64,000 bases of DNA, taken from the NCBI RefSeq assembly GCF_947495925.1, contig NZ_CANMAU010000001.1, positions 1-64,000 of the forward strand, written 5' to 3'. The notes under the pieces are model-generated. The model had not been told where the DNA came from, made no database searches, and worked only from the letters and a program-made list of their open reading frames with translations. This document shows positions 10,162-20,763 of the stretch, piece after piece (positions within the stretch are counted from its first letter, which is position 1; each line of letters starts with the position of its first letter). A program made the position numbers and the translations under genes. The stretch is from an uncultured Algibacter sp. Lineage in GTDB: Bacteria > Bacteroidota > Bacteroidia > Flavobacteriales > Flavobacteriaceae.

Positions 10162-10472
10162 TAAATATTTATTCATTTATCCTAAAGAGGAATGAATATT
10201 TATTATGAGTTAGTCCTTACAAACTTGCAATTTTTTTCATGGAAAAACAAAAATCATAACCAAAAAAAGAAGTAAACACGAAATTTAGCCTGTTGGTGTT
10301 TTACGGAATTATCAAAAACAATATCTTTATTATGACAAAATCATTAAAAAAAGTTAACGAAATTGTCAATTTTCAAAAGTCAATTGAAAATATGATAAAA
10401 TGTCTAGGATCTTTTTTAGGTACACATAATAATTCATAGATCATATTATTATTTTATCAATATTTTAGCCTT

Positions 10473-11072
10473 ATGTTATTAAAAAATCATTCAAGCTTTA
10501 TTTTAGAATGTGGCACAGACGAGGCTGGCAGAGGGTGTTTAGCAGGTCCAGTTACTGCGGCTGCGGTTATACTACCAAAGGATTTTAGCAATGGTATTTT
10601 AAATGACTCCAAACAAATAAGCGAAAAAAAGCGTTTTGCTTTAAAACCTGTTATTGAGCTACAGGCCGTAAGCTTTGGAGTTGCCCATATATTTCAGGAA
10701 GAGATTGATAATATTAATATTTTAAATGCGTCCATTTTGGCTATGCACAAATCTATAGATAAGCTAGAACCAGCACCTGAGTTTATAATTGTGGACGGGA
10801 ATAAATTCAAATGTTACAATAGCATCCCACATAAAACCATTGTGAAAGGAGATAGTAAATATCTAAGTATTGCGGCAGCTTCTGTTTTAGCCAAAACCTA
10901 TCGTGATTTATACATGAATAAAATTCATGAAGAATTTCCAATGTATAATTGGAAACAAAATAAAGGTTACCCAACCAAAGAGCACAGAGCCGCTATACGC
11001 ACCTATGGTATTACCAAATATCATCGAAAATCGTTCCGATTACTCCCAGAACAATTAAAGTTAGAATTATAA
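10473..11072 (+). CDS. rnhB: Ribonuclease HII
   Basis: [22 protein letters not shown] active-site motif; typical length. Confidence 0.96.
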   Translation: MLLKNHSSFILECGTDEAGRGCLAGPVTAAAVILPKDFSNGILNDSKQISEKKRFALKPVIELQAVSFGVAHIFQEEIDNINILNASILAMHKSIDKLEPAPEFIIVDGNKFKCYNSIPHKTIVKGDSKYLSIAAASVLAKTYRDLYMNKIHEEFPMYNWKQNKGYPTKEHRAAIRTYGITKYHRKSFRLLPEQLKLEL

Positions 11073-11124
11073 ACTTTTAATGCATTAAAAAAAATACTAG
11101 GTTTGTAAAAAACTAAAGGTATTC

Positions 11125-13560
11125 ATGAGATTTTTTTTCATTCCCCTACTACTTATATTAATTGTTAGTTGCGCTGATTCAAAAACAAAAAAAACAAAAC
11201 TTCTTGATTTTGCACCCTCAAATGCCTCTATAATCATTAAAGCTTCAAATATTGAAAGCCTAAAAAGTGCAGTTAATAATAATGATTTTTTACAAAAATT
11301 TTCAAAAACTAATTCTTTTAAAACACTTCAGAATAAACTAACCAATTTATCTGTTTTAAAGCCATCTGAAGAATTATTGATGTGCTTTTCTCATGACGCT
11401 CAAGATAGTTTACAATTCTCAGTAATCACTCAATTTCATGATGAATTATTTCATACTGATTCCCTTACAGATTACAAAGAAGAAAGCCTACTTTATAATA
11501 AAAAAACGATTATTAAATCAACAATAAACGACAAGTCCATTTATAGCACCGTAATTGATAGTACATTTTTTGCGTCCTCATCTAAGTCCATTGTTGAAAA
11601 CGTTTTTACTCCCTCTAAAAAATTTGTTACCCTAGATAAAGTATTTAATACAACCAGTAATGATAAAACGTTCTCAATTGGTTTGAGGCCGAATAGTGAG
11701 TTTGTTAAGTCTATGTTTATTGAAGATTCTATTGAGCTAAATAGCTTTACTGAATATATAGTAGCAGATGTTGAACTCAATCAAAATGAGATTTATTTTA
11801 ATGGCATTACCAAAGCAGAAGATTCTACAAAAAGCTTAATCAATATTTTTAAAAACACCGTTCCTCAAGAAAATCAAGCTCATAAAATCGTACCTTCCAA
11901 TAGTGATGGTTTTATGAGTTTCACATTCGATGACTTCGCCATCTTCCGAAATAATCTTGCAAAGTTTAGTATGCAAGACTCAATTTCAAATAATCGTTCT
12001 ACATTATTTAATGATATCGTTGAAGTGGGTGTCGTTTATCAGGATGAAAAACGTGCAATAATTTTAAATTCTTTAGATATTATAGCAACAAACGATGCAC
12101 TATTAAATGAAAAAACACCCATAGATACTTATAGAGCTGTCGACTTATTTAACTTTAGCGAGCCTGCTTTATTTGCTAAAACTTTTACACCATTAATTAC
12201 GTACAACAAGGCTAAGCTATATTGCATGATCGATCACTTTTTTGTATTTGGTGATGATTTGGAATTAATGCAAAATATTATTGCCAGTTATCAAAACAAA
12301 ACAACACTGGCTGATAAAGCCTATTTTAAATCGTCTACAGAAAAGTTAAGCGACGCATCTTCTCTACTTCAAATTATCAATGCTTCAAGCTTGAAAACTA
12401 TTTTGAATAAGAACCTTAGGGAAGATACACGAATTAACCTAAATAGCTATAATGCTTCTGGTATTCAATTTATTTATGACAACAATTTTGCACATGTAAA
12501 TGGCATCATTCAAAAGGTAAAAGGTAGGATTAAGGTTAACTCTGTTTCAGAGGAACTTAATATAAAGTTAAGTGCAGATATATTAACCAATCCACAATTC
12601 GTAACAAATCATATCACAAAACAAAAAGAGATTGTAGTTCAAGATGTTACTAATAACCTCTATCTAATTTCAAACAAAGGTAAAATACTTTGGAAAAAGC
12701 AACTACAAGGAGCCCTTCTAGGCAAGGTAGAACAAATTGACATGTATAAGAATGGTAGACTCCAACTTGCTTTCGCAACTAAAAATAGAGTATATGTTAT
12801 TGACAGAAATGGTAAAGATGTTGCACCATTCCCATTAAAATTTAATGATGCTATTAGTCAACCTCTAGCTGTTTTTGATTACGAGAAACGTAAAAATTAC
12901 AGATTAATGGTTACACAAGGAAACTCGGTTTTAATGTATAATACTAAAGGAGAAATTGTAAAAGGTTTTGGTTTTAAATCTGCGAACAATGCCATAATTA
13001 GTCAACCCAAACATTTTAGAATTGGCAGTAAAGATTATATCGTTCTCAAAACCGTCAACAAAATTTATATATTAGATCGAATAGGAAAAACACGAATTAA
13101 AACTAATTCAGCATATACCTTTTCATCTCAGCCCATATTTTTGTTTAAAAACACATTCACTACGACAACTAAAGAGGGTAATCTAATTTCTATTAATAAC
13201 AAAGGAGATGTTTCTAAACAAAACTTAAACCTAGCAGAAAACCATTTTTTAGAAACAACAAGTAAAACTTTAGTAACACAAAGCGAAAACAAACTAGGAA
13301 TAAAACATAAAACAATTGAATTGGATTTTGGAAATTACTCGAATCCAAAACTATTTTATATTAATGATAAAATCTATGTTTCTACCACAGATTTACAATC
13401 TCATAAAGTTTATCTATTCGATAGTCAATCTAAACTACTCCCCAACTTTCCTGTATACGGAAACTCGCCAATTGTTTTAGATAATATTAACAAGGATAAC
13501 AATTTAGAATTTATCACAAAAGGAGAAAGTAATTCCATAATTTTATATCAAATGAATTAA
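11125..13560 (+). CDS. Large lipoprotein of unknown function with propeller-like C-terminal half
   Basis: Lipobox LILIVSCADS; repeats such as NLYLISNKGKILWKKQL / RVYVIDRNGKDVAPFPLKF / VYLFDSQSKLLPNFPVYGNSP. Confidence 0.7.
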   Translation: MRFFFIPLLLILIVSCADSKTKKTKLLDFAPSNASIIIKASNIESLKSAVNNNDFLQKFSKTNSFKTLQNKLTNLSVLKPSEELLMCFSHDAQDSLQFSVITQFHDELFHTDSLTDYKEESLLYNKKTIIKSTINDKSIYSTVIDSTFFASSSKSIVENVFTPSKKFVTLDKVFNTTSNDKTFSIGLRPNSEFVKSMFIEDSIELNSFTEYIVADVELNQNEIYFNGITKAEDSTKSLINIFKNTVPQENQAHKIVPSNSDGFMSFTFDDFAIFRNNLAKFSMQDSISNNRSTLFNDIVEVGVVYQDEKRAIILNSLDIIATNDALLNEKTPIDTYRAVDLFNFSEPALFAKTFTPLITYNKAKLYCMIDHFFVFGDDLELMQNIIASYQNKTTLADKAYFKSSTEKLSDASSLLQIINASSLKTILNKNLREDTRINLNSYNASGIQFIYDNNFAHVNGIIQKVKGRIKVNSVSEELNIKLSADILTNPQFVTNHITKQKEIVVQDVTNNLYLISNKGKILWKKQLQGALLGKVEQIDMYKNGRLQLAFATKNRVYVIDRNGKDVAPFPLKFNDAISQPLAVFDYEKRKNYRLMVTQGNSVLMYNTKGEIVKGFGFKSANNAIISQPKHFRIGSKDYIVLKTVNKIYILDRIGKTRIKTNSAYTFSSQPIFLFKNTFTTTTKEGNLISINNKGDVSKQNLNLAENHFLETTSKTLVTQSENKLGIKHKTIELDFGNYSNPKLFYINDKIYVSTTDLQSHKVYLFDSQSKLLPNFPVYGNSPIVLDNINKDNNLEFITKGESNSIILYQMN

Positions 13561-13610
13561 TCAGTCTTTGCCGTTTTTACCCTACTTAATTAAATATCAT
13601 AAATTTAGGT

Positions 13611-13624
13611 CTACATTTTTGTAG
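13611..13624. promoter_or_regulatory. Small palindrome ctaca-tttt-tgtag upstream of the ompA-family gene
   Basis: 5-bp perfect arms; its 3' arm also pairs with 13574-13585. Confidence 0.35.
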
Positions 13625-13675
13625 GGGAAAAACTAATTTCTATCTTTAAGGCAGCTATTAATTAATTCTCAATAA

Positions 13676-15226
13676 ATGAAATCCATTAGATGTGTGCGTA
13701 GCATCATTGCTTTTTGCATTGCTTCCTTATTGTTCCTAACCGTTTCTCATGCTCAGACTAAAAAATTAAAACGACCCAAAAACACTGTTGGAGTTTCAAG
13801 CGTAGATACCTTTGTATCTGAGTCTTTCGACATTTATGAAAAGGTCTATAAATATGATGGTTATGCTAAATCCAAAACACCACTTCAAGATGAAGATTTT
13901 GACTCTTTGGAATCGGCTCTAAGTGATTTGGAAGGATTAAGTGACAGCGCTCCTGATATTTTAGGTGATCTTGACGGACTGAGTGTTATTACACAAGGAC
14001 GGGCAACATTAAGCATGAACAAAGCTAAAAAAGCCTTAAAGTATAGTATAACTACTGCTAAAGATTTGTTGCTTAATAAGAATAAAAATACAGGAGAACC
14101 TCAAAAAGAAAACTCTGAGTCTTCAACCTCAAAAAATGATATTAATAAAGATGAATCGACTTCACCGGTAATAACTGATAATGAACTTCCAGAAAATATT
14201 TCCGATGGCTTAGAAGCTTATAGTAAATATGACTTTGTACCAGGGGATAAAGTCTTGTTTTTTGATGATTTTTCGCAAGATTTTGTTGGTGATTTTCCAA
14301 GTAAATGGAATACTAATGCCTCCGGAGAAGTTGTAAAATTCAACAAAATAGATGGCAACTGGTTCGAATTTAAACCAGGTTATAATTTATATTATATTCC
14401 AGATGTAAAAGAACTTCCAGAAGATTATACCATAGAGTTTGATATCCTTACTCAAGGTATAAGCCAACAAACATCGTCTACAGCAAGATTGAATCTTTTT
14501 ATAAGCGATAACGACAAATTTACCACAGGAACTGAGCATTATGTTTCGGCTTCAATACCTTTTGGCCAATTTGGGGTGTTTAATATTAGAATGTCAAATT
14601 ACTTTAATCGTGGTGGTGGTGCTATTAATTCTGCTATTAAAGCAGATATTCGTAACGAAATAAAAAACCAACCACATATTGCAATTTCGGTAACAAAAAA
14701 ACGATATCGCTTATGGGTTAACCAAACAAAATATGTGGATATTCCCAGATTTATAGAAGAACTCAACGTTTTAAACTATATTAAATTCCATATCAATAAT
14801 TTTAAAGATGGAGAAGAACGGGTATTCATTAGGAATTTAAAAGTTGCTGAAGGCGGTGTTGATTTAAGACGAAAATTACTTAGTGAAGGAAAAATTTCAA
14901 CCAATGGAATTTTATTTGATTCAGGGTCCGCTACTATACAACCGCAATCTTTAGGTATAGTCCGTCAGATATCTCAAGTTCTTGTTCAGGATGAGAGTAT
15001 AAAATTAAATATTATTGGACATACTGATGCCGATGGATCGGACACAGCTAATTTAAAACTTTCAAAAGCTCGTGCAAAAGCTGTTAAAGAAGCTCTTATA
15101 AACATTTATAAAGTATCTGGTGATAGATTAGAAACCGATGGTAAAGGAGAAAGCGAACCTGTTGATGATAATAGCTCTGCTGCAGGTAAAGCACAAAATA
15201 GACGTGTAGAATTTATAAAAATATAA
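13676..15226 (+). CDS. OmpA family protein with C-terminal peptidoglycan-binding domain
   Basis: GILFDSGSATIQPQS...LNIIGHTDADGSDTANLKLSKARAKAV...NRRVEFIKI. Confidence 0.9.
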   Translation: MKSIRCVRSIIAFCIASLLFLTVSHAQTKKLKRPKNTVGVSSVDTFVSESFDIYEKVYKYDGYAKSKTPLQDEDFDSLESALSDLEGLSDSAPDILGDLDGLSVITQGRATLSMNKAKKALKYSITTAKDLLLNKNKNTGEPQKENSESSTSKNDINKDESTSPVITDNELPENISDGLEAYSKYDFVPGDKVLFFDDFSQDFVGDFPSKWNTNASGEVVKFNKIDGNWFEFKPGYNLYYIPDVKELPEDYTIEFDILTQGISQQTSSTARLNLFISDNDKFTTGTEHYVSASIPFGQFGVFNIRMSNYFNRGGGAINSAIKADIRNEIKNQPHIAISVTKKRYRLWVNQTKYVDIPRFIEELNVLNYIKFHINNFKDGEERVFIRNLKVAEGGVDLRRKLLSEGKISTNGILFDSGSATIQPQSLGIVRQISQVLVQDESIKLNIIGHTDADGSDTANLKLSKARAKAVKEALINIYKVSGDRLETDGKGESEPVDDNSSAAGKAQNRRVEFIKI

Positions 15227-15230
15227 AATC

Positions 15231-15908
15231 ATGAAAACAAAGTTTATAGTATTAGTACTTACTGTATTTATAAGTTTTTCTTCGAAAGCTCAAGATGTTT
15301 GTAATGCTTATTATCCTTTTGAGGAAGGTGCTAAATTTGAAATTACTAATTTCAATAAAAAAGGGAAAAAAGAAGGTTATGTAAGTTATGAAGTAACCAA
15401 TGTTGACAATAATGTAGCCTCACTTGAAACGAAAATTTTTGATACCAAAGGAAAAGAAATAACTACGACTGGATATGATGTAACCTGCGAAGGAAACAGT
15501 ATTTCTATTGATTTTAAGTCCTTAATGAGTCCTGAAATCTTCACGAAATACAAAGACATGGATGTTGATATGACAGGTACGAACGTTGAATTCCCAAAAG
15601 AATTAGAAGTTGGTAAAACTCTTAAAGATGCTAATATGCAAATGGCTATCAACATGAGTGGTATGAAAATGAATATGACTATTAATATGATAAACCGAAA
15701 AGTAGATGCTCAAGAGTCCATTACAACACCTGCAGGAACTTTTGATTGTTATGTTTTAAGTTACACCTCGGAGATGAAGATGGGCGTGAAATATACTTTT
15801 ACAATTAAGGAATGGGTGGCAGAAGGTGTTGGTATGGTGAAAAACGAAACCTATAATAAAAAGGGAAATCTCATGAGCTATTCAGAGCTTACAAAATTTA
15901 GTAAATAA
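15231..15908 (+). CDS. TapB/DUF3108-like secreted protein
   Basis: Signal peptide; YYPFEEGAKFEITNFNKKGKKEGYVSYEV... and ITTPAGTFDCYVLSYTSEMK. Confidence 0.6.
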   Translation: MKTKFIVLVLTVFISFSSKAQDVCNAYYPFEEGAKFEITNFNKKGKKEGYVSYEVTNVDNNVASLETKIFDTKGKEITTTGYDVTCEGNSISIDFKSLMSPEIFTKYKDMDVDMTGTNVEFPKELEVGKTLKDANMQMAINMSGMKMNMTINMINRKVDAQESITTPAGTFDCYVLSYTSEMKMGVKYTFTIKEWVAEGVGMVKNETYNKKGNLMSYSELTKFSK

Positions 15909-15938
15909 GGTAATTATAAGCAAGTCCTCAAATCTTGT

Positions 15939-15974
15939 GAGCGTCAAAGTTTTATGCTTTGGCGCTCTTTTTTT
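15939..15974 (+). terminator. Intrinsic terminator
   Basis: gagcgtcaaag-ttttatg-ctttggcgctc followed by T-tract. Confidence 0.9.
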
Positions 15975-16024
15975 ATAACAATTCCAAGTTAATTTAATAG
16001 TATTGCAATCTTAAAACATCATAA

Positions 16025-17074
16025 ATGATTTCAAGAAAAAACGCCTCAATTTCTCAATTTATAATTCATAAAGTTGGAAATAAATTTAATGATACTAAAA
16101 ATGCTTTTTCTAACAAAACTGTTGATTTTGACGAAGCCAGTTACGATTTAATGCTGCCTTTCTTGTTAAGACCATTTGGGAGTGTTGTACAAAGCTATCG
16201 TTTTAACCATCATGCAAATATTTCGCTAAATGAAATTAATAGTTATAGCACTCAATTGTTTGCAGATGAATCTGATTTTATTGATGTTTCTAAACATATT
16301 GTTACCCACTTATACGAACAATCAAGTTCGGCTAATATTAAAACAGGTGATGTATTGGTAGTCATGTTTGAAGGAATAGAATTTAGAGATATAACGACTA
16401 ACGCAATTGGTATATTTAAAATTGAAAGCAAGGTAAATTTCTTCCAAACTTATCTAGAAAATAATAGTTATGATGTTCTGGTTCAAAAAGGTATCAGCTC
16501 AAAAAAGGTGGATAAAGGCTGCTTAATTTTAAATCAAACAGATGGCGAAGGACCCATAATTTTCAGTGTAGATAATAATAGTTATGATACGCAATATTGG
16601 ATTAATCATTTCTTAAATATTAAATATGCCGATGATGCAAACAACCATACTCAGCAATACATTGAGTTATGCAAAGAATTTTCAACCGAAGTTTTAAAAA
16701 CAAGTTATGGCGCACAAGAACAAAATACATTTCTAGCCCAGACTATTGATTTTTTTAAAGAAAATGAAGTCGTAAATGTGGAGCGCTTTAAAGATGAATT
16801 ATTTGAGGAAGACAAACACAAACGTGAATTTGACAACTACAAAAAAGAGTTTGAAGGTGAGCAAAATTTAATTATTAGAAATCAGTTTGATGTTGCCGAA
16901 GCTGTAGTTAATAAAGAAAAACGTAAGATAAAAACCGATATTAAATTAGACACTCATATTCAAATAAAACTAGATATAGATGCTCCGGATGCCTCAGCCG
17001 AATACTTAGAGCGGGGTTATGATAATGAGAAAAAAATGCACTATTATAAAGTGTTCTTTAACGCTGAAGATTAA
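16025..17074 (+). CDS. Nucleoid-associated protein (NdpA/37-kDa family)
   Basis: SQFIIHKVGNKFND...LLRPFGSVVQSYRFNHH... typical of the family. Confidence 0.8.
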   Translation: MISRKNASISQFIIHKVGNKFNDTKNAFSNKTVDFDEASYDLMLPFLLRPFGSVVQSYRFNHHANISLNEINSYSTQLFADESDFIDVSKHIVTHLYEQSSSANIKTGDVLVVMFEGIEFRDITTNAIGIFKIESKVNFFQTYLENNSYDVLVQKGISSKKVDKGCLILNQTDGEGPIIFSVDNNSYDTQYWINHFLNIKYADDANNHTQQYIELCKEFSTEVLKTSYGAQEQNTFLAQTIDFFKENEVVNVERFKDELFEEDKHKREFDNYKKEFEGEQNLIIRNQFDVAEAVVNKEKRKIKTDIKLDTHIQIKLDIDAPDASAEYLERGYDNEKKMHYYKVFFNAED

Positions 17075-17352
17075 ACAAAAGCTTTGATTTTGGTTAACAG
17101 CCTAAGCAAACTGAAGGAACTTTTATTCTGAAAAACAAAACCTTATTACAAGTATAACTTTTCCAACAAAGCACATTAAAATCTCTTAACTCACATTTTT
17201 TGAGATTTAATCATTCATTTATAAAATAAGAAATAAACGTGTTATTAGTTCTTGCTATAAACACACGAAAAAAAGGAAATTACAGCTTAAATAACCTTAA
17301 AAATCAATTTTTGGAATTTTCCAATAAAAAGAGATTATACAGGCAAAACACT

Positions 17353-17395
17353 CGATGAAATACCATTTTTTAAGACAAAAAACAATATTTCATCG
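17353..17395. promoter_or_regulatory. Inverted repeat cgatgaaata...tatttcatcg upstream of DUF1800 gene
   Basis: 10-bp perfect arms with inner tttttt/aaaaaa pairing. Confidence 0.6.
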
Positions 17396-17454
17396 AAAAA
17401 CTCTTCCTTTAAGGAGCAAATAATCAATCTTTTTTTACTTTGTGAAAAAAAATT

Positions 17455-19095
17455 ATGGCGTCCCTAAATCCGCTTTCTGGTAGTTTAGATTTAAGAAAAT
17501 CAAAACACTTACTAAGACGAGCTACTTTTAATTATACTAAAGCACAATTAGAAGTGTTTACAGGCATGACAGCAGCTGGAGCCGTTAGTAGTTTAATCTC
17601 ACAAACAGCAAATATATTACCAGAACCTTACGACCCTCTTCCTGTAGAAGCTCCTGATGGATTTTGGACTTCTGCACCGGAATTACCAAACTCTTTTGAT
17701 GACCAGCCAAGAAAACGAGGCATAGTTACCGGCTGGTGGTGGTACAATGCCATGAATCAAATAAGTTTAAAACATAAATTATCGTTTTTTTTACATACAT
17801 GCTTTACTGTTGGTAAAGACGATGGTGTTGGTGCATCCACATATTTTTTCGACTACGTACGGTTATTAGATTTCCATGCCTTCGGAAACATTAAAACCTT
17901 GGCAAAAAAAATCACTTTGGATAATGGTATGTTAGATTATTTGGACAATACCCAAAACAACAAAAACAATCCAAATGAAAATTATGCCAGAGAATATTTA
18001 GAACTCTTCACTATTCTGGAGGGCAAACAAATTGGCCAAGGAAATTATACAAACTATACCGAAATTGATATTCAACAAGCTGCAAAGGTATTTTCTGGGT
18101 TTAGAATACAAGAAGACCGAAGCATTCTTGATCCAGATACAGGAATCCCTATGGGTTACGTAAATTCGGATTTGCACGATACAGATAATAAAACATTTAG
18201 CGCTGCCTTTGGTAATCAAATAATTACAGGAAGAAATCTTGAAGCAGATATATTTGGTGAGTTAAGTGATTTTGTTGAAATGGTATTCGCTCAACCAGAA
18301 ACTGCCAAATCGTATTGTAGAAAGTTATATCGATATTTTGTAAAAAGCACCTGGGACGAAGAAGTAGAAACAGATATTATTGCTCCATTGGCACAGCTAT
18401 TAATTGACAATAATTATGAAATCTTGCCAGTTGTACAAACACTTCTTTCGAGTGAACATTTTTATGATAGTGATGATAGTGATGCCACAGATGAAATTAT
18501 TGGCAGTATTATAAAAAGCCCTTTACAATTAGTCTCAGAGGTGTGTTCCGTATTTAATGTGTCATACCCTAATCCGAATACAGATGCCTTAAAATTTTAT
18601 AATGACTTTTTCTATAAGTTTATTCATAACTCCTATTTTAGAGCAGCAGGTATGGATTTTTATAACCCTGAGGTTGTTGCCGGTTATCCTGCGTACTACC
18701 AAGAACCAAATTTTGATAGACACTGGTTCTCTTCAAATACGATTATTGGAAGGTATAGACTTATTGAAAGCTTGGTTGAAGGCAAAAACACTATAAATTC
18801 AGGAGATATGTACGCATCACTGGATACTGTTCTCTTTGTGAAAAATCAAATCTCCAATGCCTCAGACCCCAATTTACTAATATCTGAAATGGCCGATTTA
18901 TTATATACTGAATCTATAGATACCGATAGAATAAATTATTTTAAAAGCTTTTTACTAGATCAAGGTTTTCCAGACTATTACTGGACAACTACATGGAACA
19001 GTTACTTAAGCAATAGTGATGATATTACGGTTAGAACTCGTTTAGATGCTCTTGTCATTGCCATGATTAATGCAGCTGAATTTCAATTAATGTAA
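17455..19095 (+). CDS. DUF1800 family protein
   Basis: HLLRRATFNYTKAQLE start; NENYAREYLELFT motif typical of DUF1800. Confidence 0.9.
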   Translation: MASLNPLSGSLDLRKSKHLLRRATFNYTKAQLEVFTGMTAAGAVSSLISQTANILPEPYDPLPVEAPDGFWTSAPELPNSFDDQPRKRGIVTGWWWYNAMNQISLKHKLSFFLHTCFTVGKDDGVGASTYFFDYVRLLDFHAFGNIKTLAKKITLDNGMLDYLDNTQNNKNNPNENYAREYLELFTILEGKQIGQGNYTNYTEIDIQQAAKVFSGFRIQEDRSILDPDTGIPMGYVNSDLHDTDNKTFSAAFGNQIITGRNLEADIFGELSDFVEMVFAQPETAKSYCRKLYRYFVKSTWDEEVETDIIAPLAQLLIDNNYEILPVVQTLLSSEHFYDSDDSDATDEIIGSIIKSPLQLVSEVCSVFNVSYPNPNTDALKFYNDFFYKFIHNSYFRAAGMDFYNPEVVAGYPAYYQEPNFDRHWFSSNTIIGRYRLIESLVEGKNTINSGDMYASLDTVLFVKNQISNASDPNLLISEMADLLYTESIDTDRINYFKSFLLDQGFPDYYWTTTWNSYLSNSDDITVRTRLDALVIAMINAAEFQLM

Positions 19096-19098
19096 GCT

Positions 19099-20727
19099 AT
19101 GAAAAGAAGAAATTTTATAAAACTCTCGGCATCAGCTTCGGTCATTGGTTTAACACCTTTGCAAATACAAGCTGCACTAAAAACGTTTATGCCATATGTA
19201 GAATGTCCAGATATTTCAAATCGAAAACTGGTACTAATTAATTTGGCTGGAGGAAACGATGGCTTAAACACTGTAGTTCCATTAAACCAATACGATATAT
19301 ACAGTAATTTAAGACCGACCATAAAAGTTCCAATTTCAGGAACAAATAAATATATTAATTTAGATAGTTCTCTACCTGACAATCAACAAATAGGTCTAAA
19401 CCCAGCACTTAAAGGATTTAAATCGTTGTATGATAAAGGTTGGCTTCGTGTTTTACAGTCTGTAGGCTATCCTTCTCAAAACAGAGGTCATTTTACTTCA
19501 ACAGATTTATATCTAACAGGAAATGATGGAAATAGTCTTTTAAATGGAGAAGATACAGGCTGGATGGGGCGCTTTATGGAACATTACTATCCAGATTTAA
19601 TTGTAGAAACCTATCCGCTTGCTATAGAAATAGGTTCGAATAAAACTTCATTAGGTTTTCACGCCGAAGAAGCACATGGCTTATCAATTAACCTTACAAG
19701 GCAAGACCCTGCAGGTTTTTATTCCATTTTAAATGGGTTAGCAGGTGCTCCGCCTATAAATTTCCCAGACTCAGATTACGGAGAACAGCTAAAGTTTTTA
19801 ACCGATACGGATTCATTAACTAACACCTATGCACAATCTATTTCTAGCTCCTTTAACAAAGGCCGAAACGATGTGACTTATCCAGATTCTGATTTATCCA
19901 ATCAGTTAAAAACAGTGGCAAGATTAATAAGTGGAGATTTAGGTACAAAAATTTACATGGTTCGTATTTCAGGTTTTGACACACATGATGCACAAGTACA
20001 AGGCCCTGGAGATGCCATAGGAAAACATTATAATTTATTATCAAGACTATCTGACAGCGTTGAAGCCTTTATAAACGACTTAGAAGGTCAAAATTTAGCC
20101 GACGATGTTGTAGGCCTTACTTTTTCGGAGTTCGGTCGAAAAGCTGCTGAAAACGGAAATTTTGGAACAGATCATGGCGAAATTGCTCCTATGTTTGTTT
20201 TTGGAAAAGCAGTTAAAGGAGGTGTTTCTGGAAACAACCCAGATCTTAAGGAAGCTACCAGTATGAATAACTACCAGCTAAAGACTGTTCAATATGACTA
20301 TAGGCAGACCTTTGCTACACTTCTTCAAAATTTTCTTGGTGCTGATGATGCTGTGATTGACACCACATTTTTTAATCATACATCAAATGAAAGCTATAAT
20401 AATTTAAAAATAGAGGAGTTAATAAAAGGAACGTACGATATTTCCACTGGTTGTGTACCAAGAAGGCCCGCTGCTTTAGATGAAAATAAACTATGGTTAG
20501 TATACCCAAATCCATTCAGAGATACGGTTAATATTGCAGGAGTAAGTACAGCTGATACTATTTCATATAGAATATATAATGCTGCTGGGAGGCTTTTAAT
20601 TGAAAAAACCGATGCCTTAATTGATGGAAAGGTACGCTTAAACCTTTATAACTTAAGCAGTGGTATTTATTTTTTTGAAATTCTATCTGGAGCTAAAAAA
20701 GAAGTCCATAAGGTTGTCAAAATATAA
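19099..20727 (+). CDS. DUF1501 family protein with T9SS C-terminal sorting domain
   Basis: MKRRNFIKLSASASVIGLTPL; LINLAGGNDGLNTVVP; FSEFGRKAAENGNFGTDHGEIAPMFVFG; C-terminal LVYPNPFRDTVNI...YNLSSGIYFFEI. Confidence 0.92.
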   Translation: MKRRNFIKLSASASVIGLTPLQIQAALKTFMPYVECPDISNRKLVLINLAGGNDGLNTVVPLNQYDIYSNLRPTIKVPISGTNKYINLDSSLPDNQQIGLNPALKGFKSLYDKGWLRVLQSVGYPSQNRGHFTSTDLYLTGNDGNSLLNGEDTGWMGRFMEHYYPDLIVETYPLAIEIGSNKTSLGFHAEEAHGLSINLTRQDPAGFYSILNGLAGAPPINFPDSDYGEQLKFLTDTDSLTNTYAQSISSSFNKGRNDVTYPDSDLSNQLKTVARLISGDLGTKIYMVRISGFDTHDAQVQGPGDAIGKHYNLLSRLSDSVEAFINDLEGQNLADDVVGLTFSEFGRKAAENGNFGTDHGEIAPMFVFGKAVKGGVSGNNPDLKEATSMNNYQLKTVQYDYRQTFATLLQNFLGADDAVIDTTFFNHTSNESYNNLKIEELIKGTYDISTGCVPRRPAALDENKLWLVYPNPFRDTVNIAGVSTADTISYRIYNAAGRLLIEKTDALIDGKVRLNLYNLSSGIYFFEILSGAKKEVHKVVKI

Positions 20728-20763
20728 ATTCAGTTAAAATCTCTATGAGTAATTAAGAAGTTT

